Shown here one piece after another: positions 1-11,060 of a DNA stretch of 64,000 nucleotides. The stretch comes from Lactarius indigo (lineage: Eukaryota; Basidiomycota; Agaricomycetes; Russulales; Russulaceae): positions 124,001-188,000 of the forward strand of contig JAFKAC010000027.1 of the NCBI GenBank assembly GCA_025766275.1. The letters run 5' to 3'. Made by a program: the position numbers and the translations under genes. The notes below the pieces were generated by a model. That model worked only from the letters and a program-made list of their open reading frames with translations. It was not told the DNA's origin and ran no database searches. The stretch's first letter is position 1; each line of letters opens with the position of its first letter.

Positions 1-243
1 CCCACTCGGCTTCCTCAACCCGCTGATATACTCGATGAACGGTACAGGATTCAATGACATCACGACCGGGAATGCCCCGGGATGCGGGACGCCTGGTTTC
101 AACGTGAGTGCTTCCTCGCTCTTCTGGGTATGGTACACACATGGCTCTGAACATCTGGTTAGGCGACGGAGGGATGGGATCCCCTGACAGGTTGTGGGAC
201 ACCTAATTTCGAAGTGCTGAAAGAAATCGCGCAGACATCCTAA
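1..243 (+). CDS. sedolisin (S53, tripeptidyl-peptidase-type) C-terminal fragment, cut by window start
   Basis: Last two exons of a secreted serine-carboxyl peptidase. Exon 2-103 encodes the end of the catalytic domain (GFLNPLIY, then the calcium-site region [11 protein letters not shown]); a 59-bp GT-AG intron (104-162) follows, and the final exon (163-243) reads WDPLTGCGTPNF and stops at TAA 241. The active-site Ser (SGTSAS motif) lies upstream of the window. Exon phase and intron position match the last junction of the next gene at 4104-4162. The sequence after the stop (to about 400) also resembles that gene's 3' flank, so the two are recent tandem duplicates. The product should be exported and cleave peptides at acidic pH. 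Identity is secure by motif; completeness cannot be judged. Confidence 0.88.
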
Positions 244-1813
244 GGCAGGGTTTTATGTTCGTGTTCGTACTGGTGGTGTGCCGGCACATTAATCCTTGGC
301 ATTAAGACTCTCAATTGTGTATGTTTTTGGAAGGATCAATCGTTCGGGAACGTGGTCCGGGTACAACGACTCGTTTTAGCAAAGTAGTTACTAAATTCGT
401 GCCCAAGAGGCGCATATTATCGTTCCAAGCACGTTGCACAAAAACCAATGAAAACTTCTGTGGCTTTAACAACACATCATAGACACTTCAGCTTGCGCAT
501 GGTCGTAGAATAATTCATATCCTACTGCAGAGTAACTTTTTTCGGGTCCTTCAAAGGGTGGCAGACATCCAAGTTTGCCCACAACGTTGCACACTTTTGT
601 AACGCATCTGTCACCCTGGGGTGTACTCTAGGTGAGTTTCGTTTCTACAGCTCAATCCTCATTCGCCTCAAGCAATGGACTACACACTTCTCATGAGTGA
701 TGCTTTCCGTGTGAACCCAGTAAAATAATTTTATGTGGAAGTACTACTGGGATCATTGGGTTCTGGGGGTGTGAACGCGTATGCCAGACCACCACCCGGA
801 ATTGTAATTTGTTTTTTTTTTTGAAGCCATAAATCCGTAAAGATCGCTTATTTTATTCATGATCTCGTATCTATAGAACCTACTGTATCTACCGTTTTCG
901 TTTTGGGTAGAAAAGCTAATGGGAAAGCATTGATATATTCTGATCTTTCAATTGCTTGCCGTGTGGCAGTGCTTGGTTGCATTGCGTCAAATTGACCGAT
1001 GGTTGTGAAGTGGTTATCTGTGTTGCTCTGCTCGAGAGCTGTGCCATCTCGGTGACGGAGTTGTGTCCAAAAAATGGTCACCAGGGGACAATCGTTATGG
1101 AATCAGCTGTATGCATTTGTGGCTGTGTCTGGTTCAGGGCCGTTCATTAACATTCATTAGGCATATTCTTTTCAGGATATGGTGCAAGTTTTTGTTCAGT
1201 TCTCTCATGGAATAGTGTTGTGTTTTATTGCCTGCATTGGGCCGTTGGTGTGCGGTGACTAGATTTCTGGACCAACCTTTCCCGGGTGTGGGAAAAACCA
1301 CCCTGGTGGTGGTTGCGGTTCGAGGAGTCCGTCTTCTGTTCTGAAGGCTGGCTGGCTGGCTGGCTTGCGACCTATGAGCCGGGGCGGGAAATCATCATCT
1401 GGGACATCCCCACTGCACTGCGCCAGGAGGGCAAGTCTCGTTCGCACAGATAAAGTCATGGTCCTCCTTTTATATTTCACCGCTATGCTTGCCACTATGC
1501 CAATGACCAGCCGTCCTTTCTAAACGGGACTTGCCAGTGCCGGTGCCAGCGGGGGTCATGTCATCTCTCGGTTCGTGGCAGTTCATGGAAAATGCTGTTC
1601 AAGTTTCTGGGAAAGTTGGTCGTTTGTCTGGTTCAAATGTTCAACCCGCCGCTGCGGATTTGAAAAATACTTAGCAACCCATGGGCAATATTCTGGCGTT
1701 CCTTCCTTATAACCGGCCATTGTTCTGTGAGAGAGTGAGATGCAACCGCAAGTACTATCGGATATCTCGCTTTCGCCAATGAAATGAGGGCACTTCGTTA
1801 ATTTTTCTTTAGG
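244..1813. other. intergenic region between sedolisin genes 1 and 2
   Basis: About 1.6 kb with no supportable gene. The first ~150 bp is a duplicated 3' flank shared with 4244-4400. A short GGCT microsatellite lies near 1345-1367. The rest shows nothing I recognise. Confidence 0.5.
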
Positions 1814-1837
1814 GGCCCTATCTTTATGGTCGGCACA

Positions 1838-1844
1838 TATATAA
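1838..1844 (+). promoter_or_regulatory. TATA box of sedolisin gene 2
   Basis: TATATAA sits 70 bp upstream of the ATG at 1914, which places a start of transcription near 1868-1872 and gives a short leader. No ATG lies between the two except out-of-context candidates upstream of the predicted start site. Confidence 0.5.
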
Positions 1845-1913
1845 CCCCAATGGTATTCTCACCTCTTCCGTTACTCTCTGTTGGGATTGGAGCAACACCA
1901 GCTAGTTGTCCCC

Positions 1914-4243
1914 ATGCGCGTATCCACTCTTTTCAATTTCTTCCTTGCGGTCCCCTTGGCCAGCCTCGCCGCCGGCACTACAAGCGATCTAAAACTGCGC
2001 CAGATCGTTGACTCTCCACATAACTGGCTCAATCTAGGCCGCGCACCCTCTTCCCACATCATTCCGCTCCGCATCGCCCTTCGCCAGCCTCGCTTCTCCG
2101 AGCTCGAGAACCACCTCTCAGAGATCAGTGATCCGTTCCACCCAAATTATGGAAAACACCTATCGAAGGAGGAAGTCGAAGCGCTCGTGGCACCGCATCC
2201 GAGCAGCGTCGACGCGGTCCACGAGTGGCTTGAAAGTCATGGCGTCCAGAAGGAGACATGTCACCAGTCGCCTGCTGGTGATTGGGTGACCGTGAATCTG
2301 CCCGTTGTGCAGGTGGAAAAGATGCTCGGAACGGTCTGCCACCATGCCTGGTTTTTTGGGAAGTGCAACTCAATGCAGGTTCTAGGAATTCCGCGTGTGG
2401 AAACACGCTGAGGACGGTGACGCCCTCGTGCGCACAACCCAGTACAGCCTTCCCCACCACCTTGACGAACACATCGAGCTGATCCAACCGACGACGGTAT
2501 TCAATCGAGCCAAGGCACAGCGCGCTACATATCAGTTCATAGATCCTCACCGGACTACTTTCTTCCAACTCTCATCCGAAAATATTACGGTGCCTGGATC
2601 GGGGGTGACAGTTGACGCGAGCTGCAACACGACGATCACGGTTTCGTGTCTCAAACAGCTCTACAACGCGGTCAATTACATCCCCCAGGCCGTAGATAAG
2701 AACGCGATTGGGCTTACAGGCTATTTGGAAGAATTCGCTAACTTTGCAGATTTGAAGCAGTTCTACGTAGAACAAGTGCCAGCAGCGATCAACACGTCGT
2801 TTGATGTTGTGCTCGTCAACGGTGTGTATTGTTCCGCCTCTTCGCCCCCTCATTTGACTTAGAGGTCGGCCAATTGGTTTGAAGGTGGTCTAAACAACCA
2901 GACTTTGGCAGAGGCCGGAGCTGAGGCCAACTTAGACGTGCAGTTCGCTCTTGGGATCTCATTCCCAACTCCTGGAACATTTTATTCGACCGGTGGAAGG
3001 GCACCATTCATAAAAGATGTGCACACGCTGAATGCCACGAACGAACCTTATGGAGACGTGAGTGCGCATTTTCTACATCGAGGCTGATTCTTGATACTCG
3101 TTGCACGTCTAGTGGCTTGACTTCATCCTGGCGCAGAACAGCATCCCACAAGTCATCTCTACGAGTTATGGTGATGACGAGCAAAGTGGTCAGGATCTCT
3201 TTTAACCCGCCCCGTTCTTTTCGTGGACCCACCTCCGTTTACGCATATAGTTCCTATTGACTACGCGAACCGTTTGTGCCGAGGCTTCGCTCAACTTGGT
3301 TCTCCACCCTTCTCTTTCCGTCGTTGTGTGATGGACTGAAAATGGTTAATAGGCGCACGTGGTGTCTCCTTGTTGTTCAGTTCAGGCGATTTGGGCGCTG
3401 GGGATGGGGACCCCGACCCTGCGACACAGACCTGCTTCACGAACGATGGCAAAAACCAGACCAGGTTCATTCCCTTTTTCCCTGCAAGTTGTCCATAGTA
3501 AGCCAGAATTATTTCCTTCTCTTTCTCTTACGCTCGTAACGTATTTTCCGTGGGTGGTATAAGTGTTACCGCAGTTGGCGCCGCGATCCAAATTCCAGAA
3601 GTCGCTGCTAACTTCTCAGGAGGCGGGTTCAGCAACTATGTGCGCATTATTTCATCCCTCGCGCTCTCACCAATCTGACGGGCACGCTTCAGTTTAAACG
3701 CCCGTCCTGGCAAGACGCCGCAGTCACCAAGTACTTAGAATCGCTGCCGGAAGGCACGTACGCGGGGCTGTTCAATAGCTCAGGACGTGTATGGGCCCAC
3801 ATTTTCGAGATAGAGTTCTGAACTGATGACGCATGGCTGTGATCTTGACAGGCATTCCCGGACATCTCAACACAGGCATATGCCTTCCGGATTATCTACC
3901 GGGGGCGCCCAGCGCACATTTTCGGCACGTCTGCGTCGGCACCAACAGTCGCTGCGTTTGTCGCCCTACTGAACGACGCGCGGATCGCTACGGGAAAACC
4001 TTCACTCGGTTTCCTCAACCCGCTGATATACGCGTTAAACGGAGCAGGATTAAATGACATCACGGCCGGGAACGCCCCGGGATGCGGGACGCCTGGGTTC
4101 AGCGTGAGTGCTTCCTCGCTCTTCTGGGTCTGGTGTATATATGGCTCTGAACACCTGGTTAGGCGACGAAGGGATGGGATCCCGTAACGGGTTTTGGGAC
4201 ACCTAATTTCGAGGTACTGAAAGAGATCGCGCTGAAAGTCTGA
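1914..4243 (+). CDS. secreted sedolisin-family tripeptidyl peptidase (S53), complete, ten exons
   Basis: Exons by GT-AG and phase: 1914-2333, 2386-2821, 2885-3057, 3113-3188, 3251-3298, 3353-3497, 3564-3639, 3693-3788, 3852-4103, 4163-4243; the total is 1803 nt, 600 residues. The start gives a hydrophobic signal peptide ([16 protein letters not shown]), followed by a Pro-kumamolisin activation domain ([16 protein letters not shown], then [10 protein letters not shown]) to about residue 200. The catalytic pair is in EANLD (Glu-x3-Asp), the oxyanion Asp in FSSGD, and the nucleophile Ser in GTSASAP; all are present. The C-terminal calcium-site segment is intact. The family releases tripeptides from proteins outside the cell at acidic pH. 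Intron 1 has an unusual donor (GTCTGC), chosen because it restores the join used by the paralogue at 6264/6340. Confidence 0.9.
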
Positions 4244-5814
4244 GGCTGGGTTTCGTGTTTGTGTTCGTAGTTGTGATGTGCCGGCACATTTCTATAATAT
4301 GCACTAATCCTGGGCTATTGAGACTCCCATTTGTGTATGTTGTTGGAAGGGTCGGGAACGTAGACCGGGGGAAATAGTTACTAGATTCGTGCCCAAAGCC
4401 GCAGAGGCGCATAAACTGTACAGCTGTTATTTTGCTCTTAAGCCGTCTTGTATGTAGACACCTCGGTCGTCCTTTTCCCTGGTCATCAATTAGGTAAAGG
4501 CGACTCGGAGACACATTAGGGAATATGGCAGGTGTTCTAAAGATGCACCGGGATGAGCCAGTTGTTGACAGTGAGCTTGACTCGAGGCTTGGTGGCGTTG
4601 GCACTCAACCTGGCGTGACAAATTTGGCGTTGGCGCGACAGCGGTGTCGATCGGTGTGGTTCGAGCTTGAGTACTGAGTTCGAGCTATACCAGTCCTACA
4701 GTTGACCACCTCCGCTGATCATACCGTCATGCCGCCACACCATAGCTACCAAGATAGCCACTACAGGACAGTAGCAGTCACTTCCACAAGTTGCCTGTGT
4801 CTAGTGACTAGTGGCTACCTTGTAAAAAGCGCACATATAGACGGAAGGTGCCCCTGGACCTGATTAACGTTGTGAGCTAAGGCACAGGAACTTGAACGGA
4901 CAGTACTGTATATGTGCCTTTAGCCGGGTAATTCTTCCACCGTGCACCGTCCTTCTCACTCATCTCAACCCCAGCAGTGTTTCTTCGAGAATTCGATACA
5001 GTTTTTAGGAATATAGCGCGGCAGGAAGTCAATATATGAGGGAAGCGTGAGAGTTGGAGGACGGGAGGAGAGCGTATGGCGCTCTCTCCACACTATTATT
5101 AACAGATAGCCGTTTAACTACGGTAATATTACGATTATCTAATATGTCGGTCTAGCCCCAGCAGTCCGAGTCTATCTTATTTCTTCTTGTTTGTTTGGCC
5201 GCTTCGAGTTACTGATGCCATTCGTCATTAATTATCTACCCCGCTCTCTGCACTTAACCGTCCAAGCATTGAAGCTTTGGATCTTGAGGCCTTGAGGTTT
5301 GAAGCTTGAAAAGCGCTGATTGGTCGGGAAGTAGCCGAGACTCATGTGGACATCTCACGTCACAGATGTGGATTATACTCTTTCTCTCATGACGGCATCA
5401 TTCATGGCCACTAAATCACCACCTGTGCTCCTATGCGAATCCCAGGTCTGTTCGGGGACCGCATCTTACTGTAATCATACATATAGTATCTATTAGGTCG
5501 GGGAATACAAGAGCAGGCCCCAAAATTCCACACAGCAAGGGCGATTTGGCTTACAGTACAGTATGTCTATTATCACCGAAAGCACATCTTGACCTGACGT
5601 TCGGGCATTTCTTGTGCCCGCCTCGTGCCACTTGCGTGATCTCTTCTGACATGTGTCACGGACTCGGCCGGATTTGCCCAGAACTAATTTATAGCCAACT
5701 TGAGCGTCACGTTTACAGGGCATGGTTGTTGGCACTTAAAACGCGGCCGCCGGCCTGTGCAGCCCTCTTTTTCTTTCCCCAACGCACGACAGTCCTCGTG
5801 TCTGCGTCTCAGAA
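4244..5814. other. intergenic region between sedolisin genes 2 and 3
   Basis: No gene supported. The first ~150 bp repeats the 3' flank of gene 1. A short imperfect run of GAAGCTTGA-like units lies near 5270-5312; a similar run occurs near 16160. AATTTATAG near 5688 is the only TATA-like candidate for the next gene. Confidence 0.45.
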
Positions 5815-8411
5815 ATGCGCTCGTTCTTTTTCTGTCCGACCGTTTTCGTTGCTTTGGTTCTAGGTGCCCTTCAGTCGTCCCTCGCCGCTCCTGGTACTTC
5901 TCACCCAAACACGAACACGCCGAGGCTGAAAGAGTCCGTCCCGCCACCGCATGACTGGATCGACCTGGGCCGTGCACCTCCCGCGCGGCCGATCCCCTTG
6001 CGCATCGCGCTACCCCAGACACGTTTCGACGAGCTCGAGCGCCATCTGTATGAGAGCAGCGACCCATATCACGCGCGGTATGGACAGCATCTCCTGAAGG
6101 AGCAAGTTGAGGAGCTCGTCAGGCCCCCTCGTCATAGTGTCGATGCTGTCGACGCGTGGTTAACTCAGTATGGCATCACGGGTGAGATGGTTAGACGCTC
6201 GCCAGCGGGTGACTGGATCTCGGTCAACGTGCCCATCATGGTGGCCGAGGCGATGCTCGACACTGTGAGTTTTCTTTACGTGTTGGCACTATTAAGTTCC
6301 ATCTCCGTTCTGACGTCGCAATCCGCATGTTGCATGTAGGAGTTCCATTTGTGGAAGCACGCTGTTGAAGGCAATGTGCTCGTCCGTACGACGCACTACA
6401 GTCTCCCGGAGAACCTGCACGCGCACATCGATCTCGTGCAGCCCACGACGTACTTTGGCCACCCCAAGGCGATGGGCGCCACCTTCCACTTCAACAACAT
6501 CAGCATTTCACTTGGCGGGCTTATCGACGTCTCTATCGCCTCCTCTCCGGCTGGACACGGTGGCTCCCCCGTCACTCCTGTGCCTACGGATCCACACCTC
6601 GGGGTTAACTGTACCAATGTGATCACTGTCTCTTGTCTCCTTCAGCTCTACAACGCGGCGTCGTATAAGCCAGCTGCAACGGACAAGAACTCGATCGGGA
6701 TCACGGGCTATCTGGGTGAGTTCGCGAACGCGGCCGATTTGCAGAGTTTCTACGCTTCCGAGCGCCTAGACGCAGTCGGCTCCACGTTTAAGACCGTCCT
6801 GGTTAATGGTGCGAGCCCCATACGCTCAGGGTCCTGCCTCAGACTCATCGCTGTGGGTGTGGTTGTCAGGCGGTCAGAACCCTCAAGATACTTCATTGGC
6901 AGGTCCAGAAGCCAATCTGGACACCCAATTCGGTTTTGGTCTCACGTATCCGACACCCGGGACGTTCTACTCTACCGGCGGCAGCCCACCCTTCATCCCG
7001 GACGCCACGATACCGGACAATACGAACGAGCCATACGACGATGTGGGTGACAGTTCTCTCTTTCCTCATCTGACGAATGTGTTGATGCCTGTATGACCTT
7101 CCTAGTGGCTGCAATTTATGCTGGCCCTCTCTGACAAGGATATCCCACGGACTATTTCGACGAGCTATGGAGAACATGAACAGACAGGTAAAAACGCCGA
7201 TATCTACATATAGCGATACAGCGCGCCCGTAATGTGATCGAAACTGACGTGCCCTGCCTCGCTTTCAGTGCCCAAAGACTACGCAGTGCGCGTTTGCAAG
7301 GAATTCGCGAAGCTCAGTGAGATCTTCCACCGAATAATATCCTCCGAGCCGAACTAACGACCTGTACAGGCTGCCGTGGGGTGTCGATTATCTTTGCATC
7401 GGGTGATTTCGGTGTCGGCGACGGCAACCCCGACCCAGAGACCCAGCAGTGTTTCACGAACGACGGCAACAATCGAACCCAGTTCTTACCTTCGTTCCCA
7501 GCGAGCTGCCCATTGTGCGTCGTGCCGTCCTTCCGCCCCTTCTTTTCTTCCTCACCACGACTGCGTAAACATGTAGCGTTACTGCCGTGGGCGGGACGAA
7601 GCGTATCCCCGAGGTCGCAGCAGAGTTTTCGGGTGGAGGGTTCAGTAACTATGTGAGCCCTTTCGTGATTCGGATTACCACCACGCTGAAACGATCAACC
7701 AAAGTTTGCGCGCCCATCTTACCAAGATGGGGCCGTCCGTAGTTACCTCTCAAGCCTTAATGGCAAATACTCGGGATTGTACAACTCGTAAGTGTTCTTC
7801 CTTTTCCCTTCGTTCGGGGCCAACTGATACTTATTTATATGCAGTCGCGGCCGCGTACGTTTATTTTCCCCACACTCTATTTCTGGCAACCTGACCCCAG
7901 TATTGTTCGGATATAGGCCTATCCGGATGTTTCGGCCCAGTCCGACAATTTCCTGATCTACTGGCAAGGTCGTCCCGGGCTGATTGCTGGTACATCTGCT
8001 TCCGCCCCGGCGTTCGCAGGCATCGTCGCTCTTCTGAATGACGCGCAACTCGCCGCGGGAAAGCCCCCCCTTGGCTTCCTCAATCCGATGCTATACTCCA
8101 TGGGGGTACCCGGCTTCAATGACGTGACGAGTGGGAACGCGCCGGGGTGCGGTACTCCGGGTTTCGACGTGCGTTTTTGTTTTTATTTTTTTCCCTGGAT
8201 ATACGTGCTAATGTGACATTTTTATCTTTTCGGACAGGCATCGCAGGGTTGGGATCCCGTGACGGGCCTCGGGACGCCCGATTTTGGCAAGCTGAAGGTT
8301 ATCCTGAGCCGAAATAACCTCCCGCCGCCCTCGTCATTGGGTGGTCTGCTCTCGAACGTGCTCAGTTTCCTACTCGACATTTCGATCAGTCTCCAGCTCA
8401 AGTTGCTGTAG
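5815..8411 (+). CDS. secreted sedolisin-family tripeptidyl peptidase (S53), complete, eleven exons with a 10-nt micro-exon
   Basis: Exons: 5815-6264, 6340-6808, 6870-7042, 7106-7187, 7269-7316, 7370-7514, 7577-7652, 7705-7787, 7845-7854, 7917-8168, 8238-8411; 1962 nt, 653 residues. Signal peptide [19 protein letters not shown], activation prodomain ([16 protein letters not shown]), catalytic EANLD, oxyanion FASGD, and GTSASAP with the nucleophile Ser are all present. Intron positions match gene 2 except for one extra intron that isolates a 10-nt exon completing the Asn-Ser-Arg-Gly-Arg stretch before AYPD. The C-terminus is about 30 residues longer than in gene 2 and ends in a leucine-rich tail ([15 protein letters not shown]). 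It is the most diverged of the three tandem copies. Function by family: extracellular acid tripeptidyl peptidase. Confidence 0.9.
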
Positions 8412-9179
8412 AAGAATAAGCACTCGTATACCCGCAATGACTTTCACTTTTCGCTTTTCATGGACACACATCGTAGCACACTTTAATCATGTCACTCGTT
8501 TGTTTGTTTTGTTTGGGCTTGATTATGACGGACAGACCAGGACTCTACCATCTGCACATTAGTTCACTCAGTCTCTTTTTACATAGTAGCACCTTGCTTT
8601 CTTTTGGTTGCTTGGACCAGTCGCTCCTTCCCGGACTTTGGTATTACACGCCCACTTTACTGTTGTGTGAAAAGATACTGCAAAGTAGGGGCTCAACACT
8701 TTGGGGGATGCACCTGAGTGGGTACCGTGACCCCAGGGATCAACGTCGCGCACCGGTTTTACTTCCCAACGGAGTTTGCACGACGAATCGATCAAGGGTA
8801 GGATCTGGTGATGGACCTTACTGTAGGAGGCTTTATTCTTCTTTTGGGTAAGCTTAAGGCTGAAAGAAACAATGAGGACGGTGCCTGCAGGTGCCTGCAT
8901 TGGTGCCTGCGTATTATTAGCACATCCTGGCCCGTGCCTTGTCCTTGTTTGTCACGGTGCCGCGAAGCCTTTTTTATGCTTCACGTGGCCGGCGTCACCC
9001 TCCCAGCTAACTTAGAAACATCTGCGCAACCCCCACTAGTGTCTCTGGATTCACTCTAATTGCAGATAGAGTGTGATTCGCGTAAGACAAATGCCAGAGT
9101 TACATAGAAAACAAGGGAAACGATATACATGCGGAGCAAAAGGGGGGGAGGGGGCGTAAAGAGCGAACCTATATGAGCC
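8412..9179. other. convergent intergenic region, sedolisin 3 / Tls1 gene
   Basis: Shared 3' flanks of two convergent genes. A small tandem repeat of GGTGCCTGC units lies near 8880-8908. No gene supported. Confidence 0.45.
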
Positions 9180-10354
9180 TCATTTGCGCATGCGCTTCTT
9201 GAACCGCTCCATCACCATCTCATCTGTTGCCATCCGCGGGCCCCGTGCGCGATCTTCCTCCTCAACAGTTGGTGGGAGCCCGAGCGCCTCGCGTCTTGCG
9301 TCGCGAATGATATCTGCATCTGACTTGGCGCGCAAAGACGGACGGTAGACTGTACGTAACAATGAGCTTATTTCTATGCTGAGAAGGGGCGGGGAGAGAA
9401 AGACAACGTACACCGAGTCGCGACGAGGTGTGCTTCGTCGTCAGGTTGTTTGCGGTCACGTGAGCGACCGTGCGATAGCGTGATCTTGGCCTTTTCCGTC
9501 TCTTCGATATTTCGCAGACGTGTGCTAGTTTTTTTAGAGGAAATAAGTGCAAGGAGAGACAAGAGAAGAGGACGAGACGTACTCCATGCCGAGGTCGACC
9601 TCGGGTATGGCGGTGAGCATCGATAGCGAGTTGGTGACGCTGCCCTCCTCGCCGGGCTTACGATCGACCTTGTACCGCGGGTCTAGATTGCTGAAAAGGT
9701 CCTCTTGCGCGCTCCCACTGGGGACTGCGTCCGCACTGGGGTCATCGGGCGACTGCTGGGCGCGCCCACGACGTAGCTTCATGTTTTCCTCGATGTACGC
9801 CAGCCTGCATGGAAACATGAGCCCTCACTCTCTGAAAAGAAAAGGAGGAGCATACATGTGCTTGTCTACGTCGAGTGCGTTTGTCTGCTGGGTAAAGTTG
9901 TTAGCGCGCACAGCACGCCGCATCTTGGCCGTTTTGTCGCCTGGGTCTCTGACGATTGTCGTGATTAGTGCGCGCGAGCTGGATAAGCACGAAAAAAAAA
10001 AAAAACGCACTCAGAGTCAGAGTCGTCCTCGGACACCTGTGCACCGGGCTGAAGCCCGCCCTCAGGCATGTCCCCATCTTCCTCGGGCTTGCGTCGCCGC
10101 TTCTTCTTGCCGTCCCCTTTGGTCAATTTGGCCGCATCGATGCCCTGTCGCGCACGACGAAATTTTCGAAGCTCGAGGAGTTCGGAGACACTGTGGCACT
10201 CGGGTGCACGTTAGGCGGAGACGACAACAAAAAAAAAAAAAAAATCTCAAGCATACGGCAGTTCAGCTTCGCCTTCATTCTGGGGCGCGGAGTCCGAGAG
10301 GTCCGGTGAAGGTTCACGGACGCGGGGTTGGGGTCTTGTGCGTTTCTTGATCAT
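9180..10354 (-). CDS. tls1: Tls1/C9orf78 (HCA59) family splicing factor
   Basis: Six exons on the minus strand: 10354-10257, 10190-10011, 9948-9856, 9804-9583, 9524-9412, 9349-9180; 876 nt, 291 residues with every phase closing. Start MIKKRTRPQPRVREPSPD, then an acidic/basic N-terminus (KKKRRRKPEEDGD, SEDDSDSEDPGDK). The family core is visible as DVDKHMLAYIEENMKLRRG, then IPEVDLGMD and RLRNIEETEKAK. The end (MVMERFKKRMRK) matches the family's basic FKK tail. Fission-yeast Tls1 and human C9orf78 bind spliceosome helicase Brr2-type complexes and tune splicing; the same role is inferred here. Two introns contain long A/T homopolymers (A runs near 9992-10005 and 10230-10245 on the plus strand). 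The gene is convergent with the third sedolisin. Family call is firm, the symbol is by homology. Confidence 0.82.
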
Positions 10355-11060
10355 CGAGTTTGAGGTCAAAGTCACCGTTGAGCACATCAACCAGGAAAAA
10401 CCGGCATCCGGCCCGGAATGGGGGCATCAACGCACATCTCTGTAGAGGATTTGACGAACTCGAATGTCACCATTTGCTCATGCCTGACTGGCCTCCACTG
10501 GCACACTGTGTGCCGTCGTCAATGCCCGCAGGCCAGCCTCTCGTACCCACAACCGTCGCAAGTCCCTTTCGTTGTCCCGTTCAAGTTGCACCGCCTTCAT
10601 CATCGCCCTCGTGACAGTTCTCTTTGTTCGCTTCTCGTCTTTGCACATTCCTCAAGAGGGCTGCACCTTAGATACCAATCTACATGTAGCTTATCTTGCA
10701 GCGCACTTGAGCCACGGATTTCCCCATTTACTCTCAAGTCTGTCTCAGTGAGCTACTTGATGGAACACTACGAGCGAGGTGATTGCTTTGACCGTTGTCT
10801 CGAACCAGGTGCCACAAATTCTACATATGCAAGCAAATTTAGCCGTCAAGCTGAGCCTAAGCCTTCCAACGCAGCATAGCCCTAGATGTAAATAACATCG
10901 AGACATGGAGTGCAGTCCGATGAATGGGACATGCGCATATAGCCTACCGTGCAGTTCGGGCACCACCAAGAAGAACGCGGTCATCCCACATTGGGTGTCA
11001 CTACTGTAATAAGCACTAGCTCCAACGATACGGACCAGACCATACTAGCGAGCCCCACTA
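10355..11060. other. intergenic region between Tls1 promoter and dynein 3' end
   Basis: Holds the upstream region of the Tls1 gene and the 3' flank of the dynein gene, both minus strand. I see no further gene or repeat. Confidence 0.45.

Noticed and set aside
1259..1495. minus-strand open frame upstream of sedolisin gene 2
   Set aside because: No domain; carries a translated GGCT microsatellite.
9547..10350. 267-codon plus-strand open frame
   Set aside because: Antisense to the Tls1 exons and introns; low-complexity and no domain.
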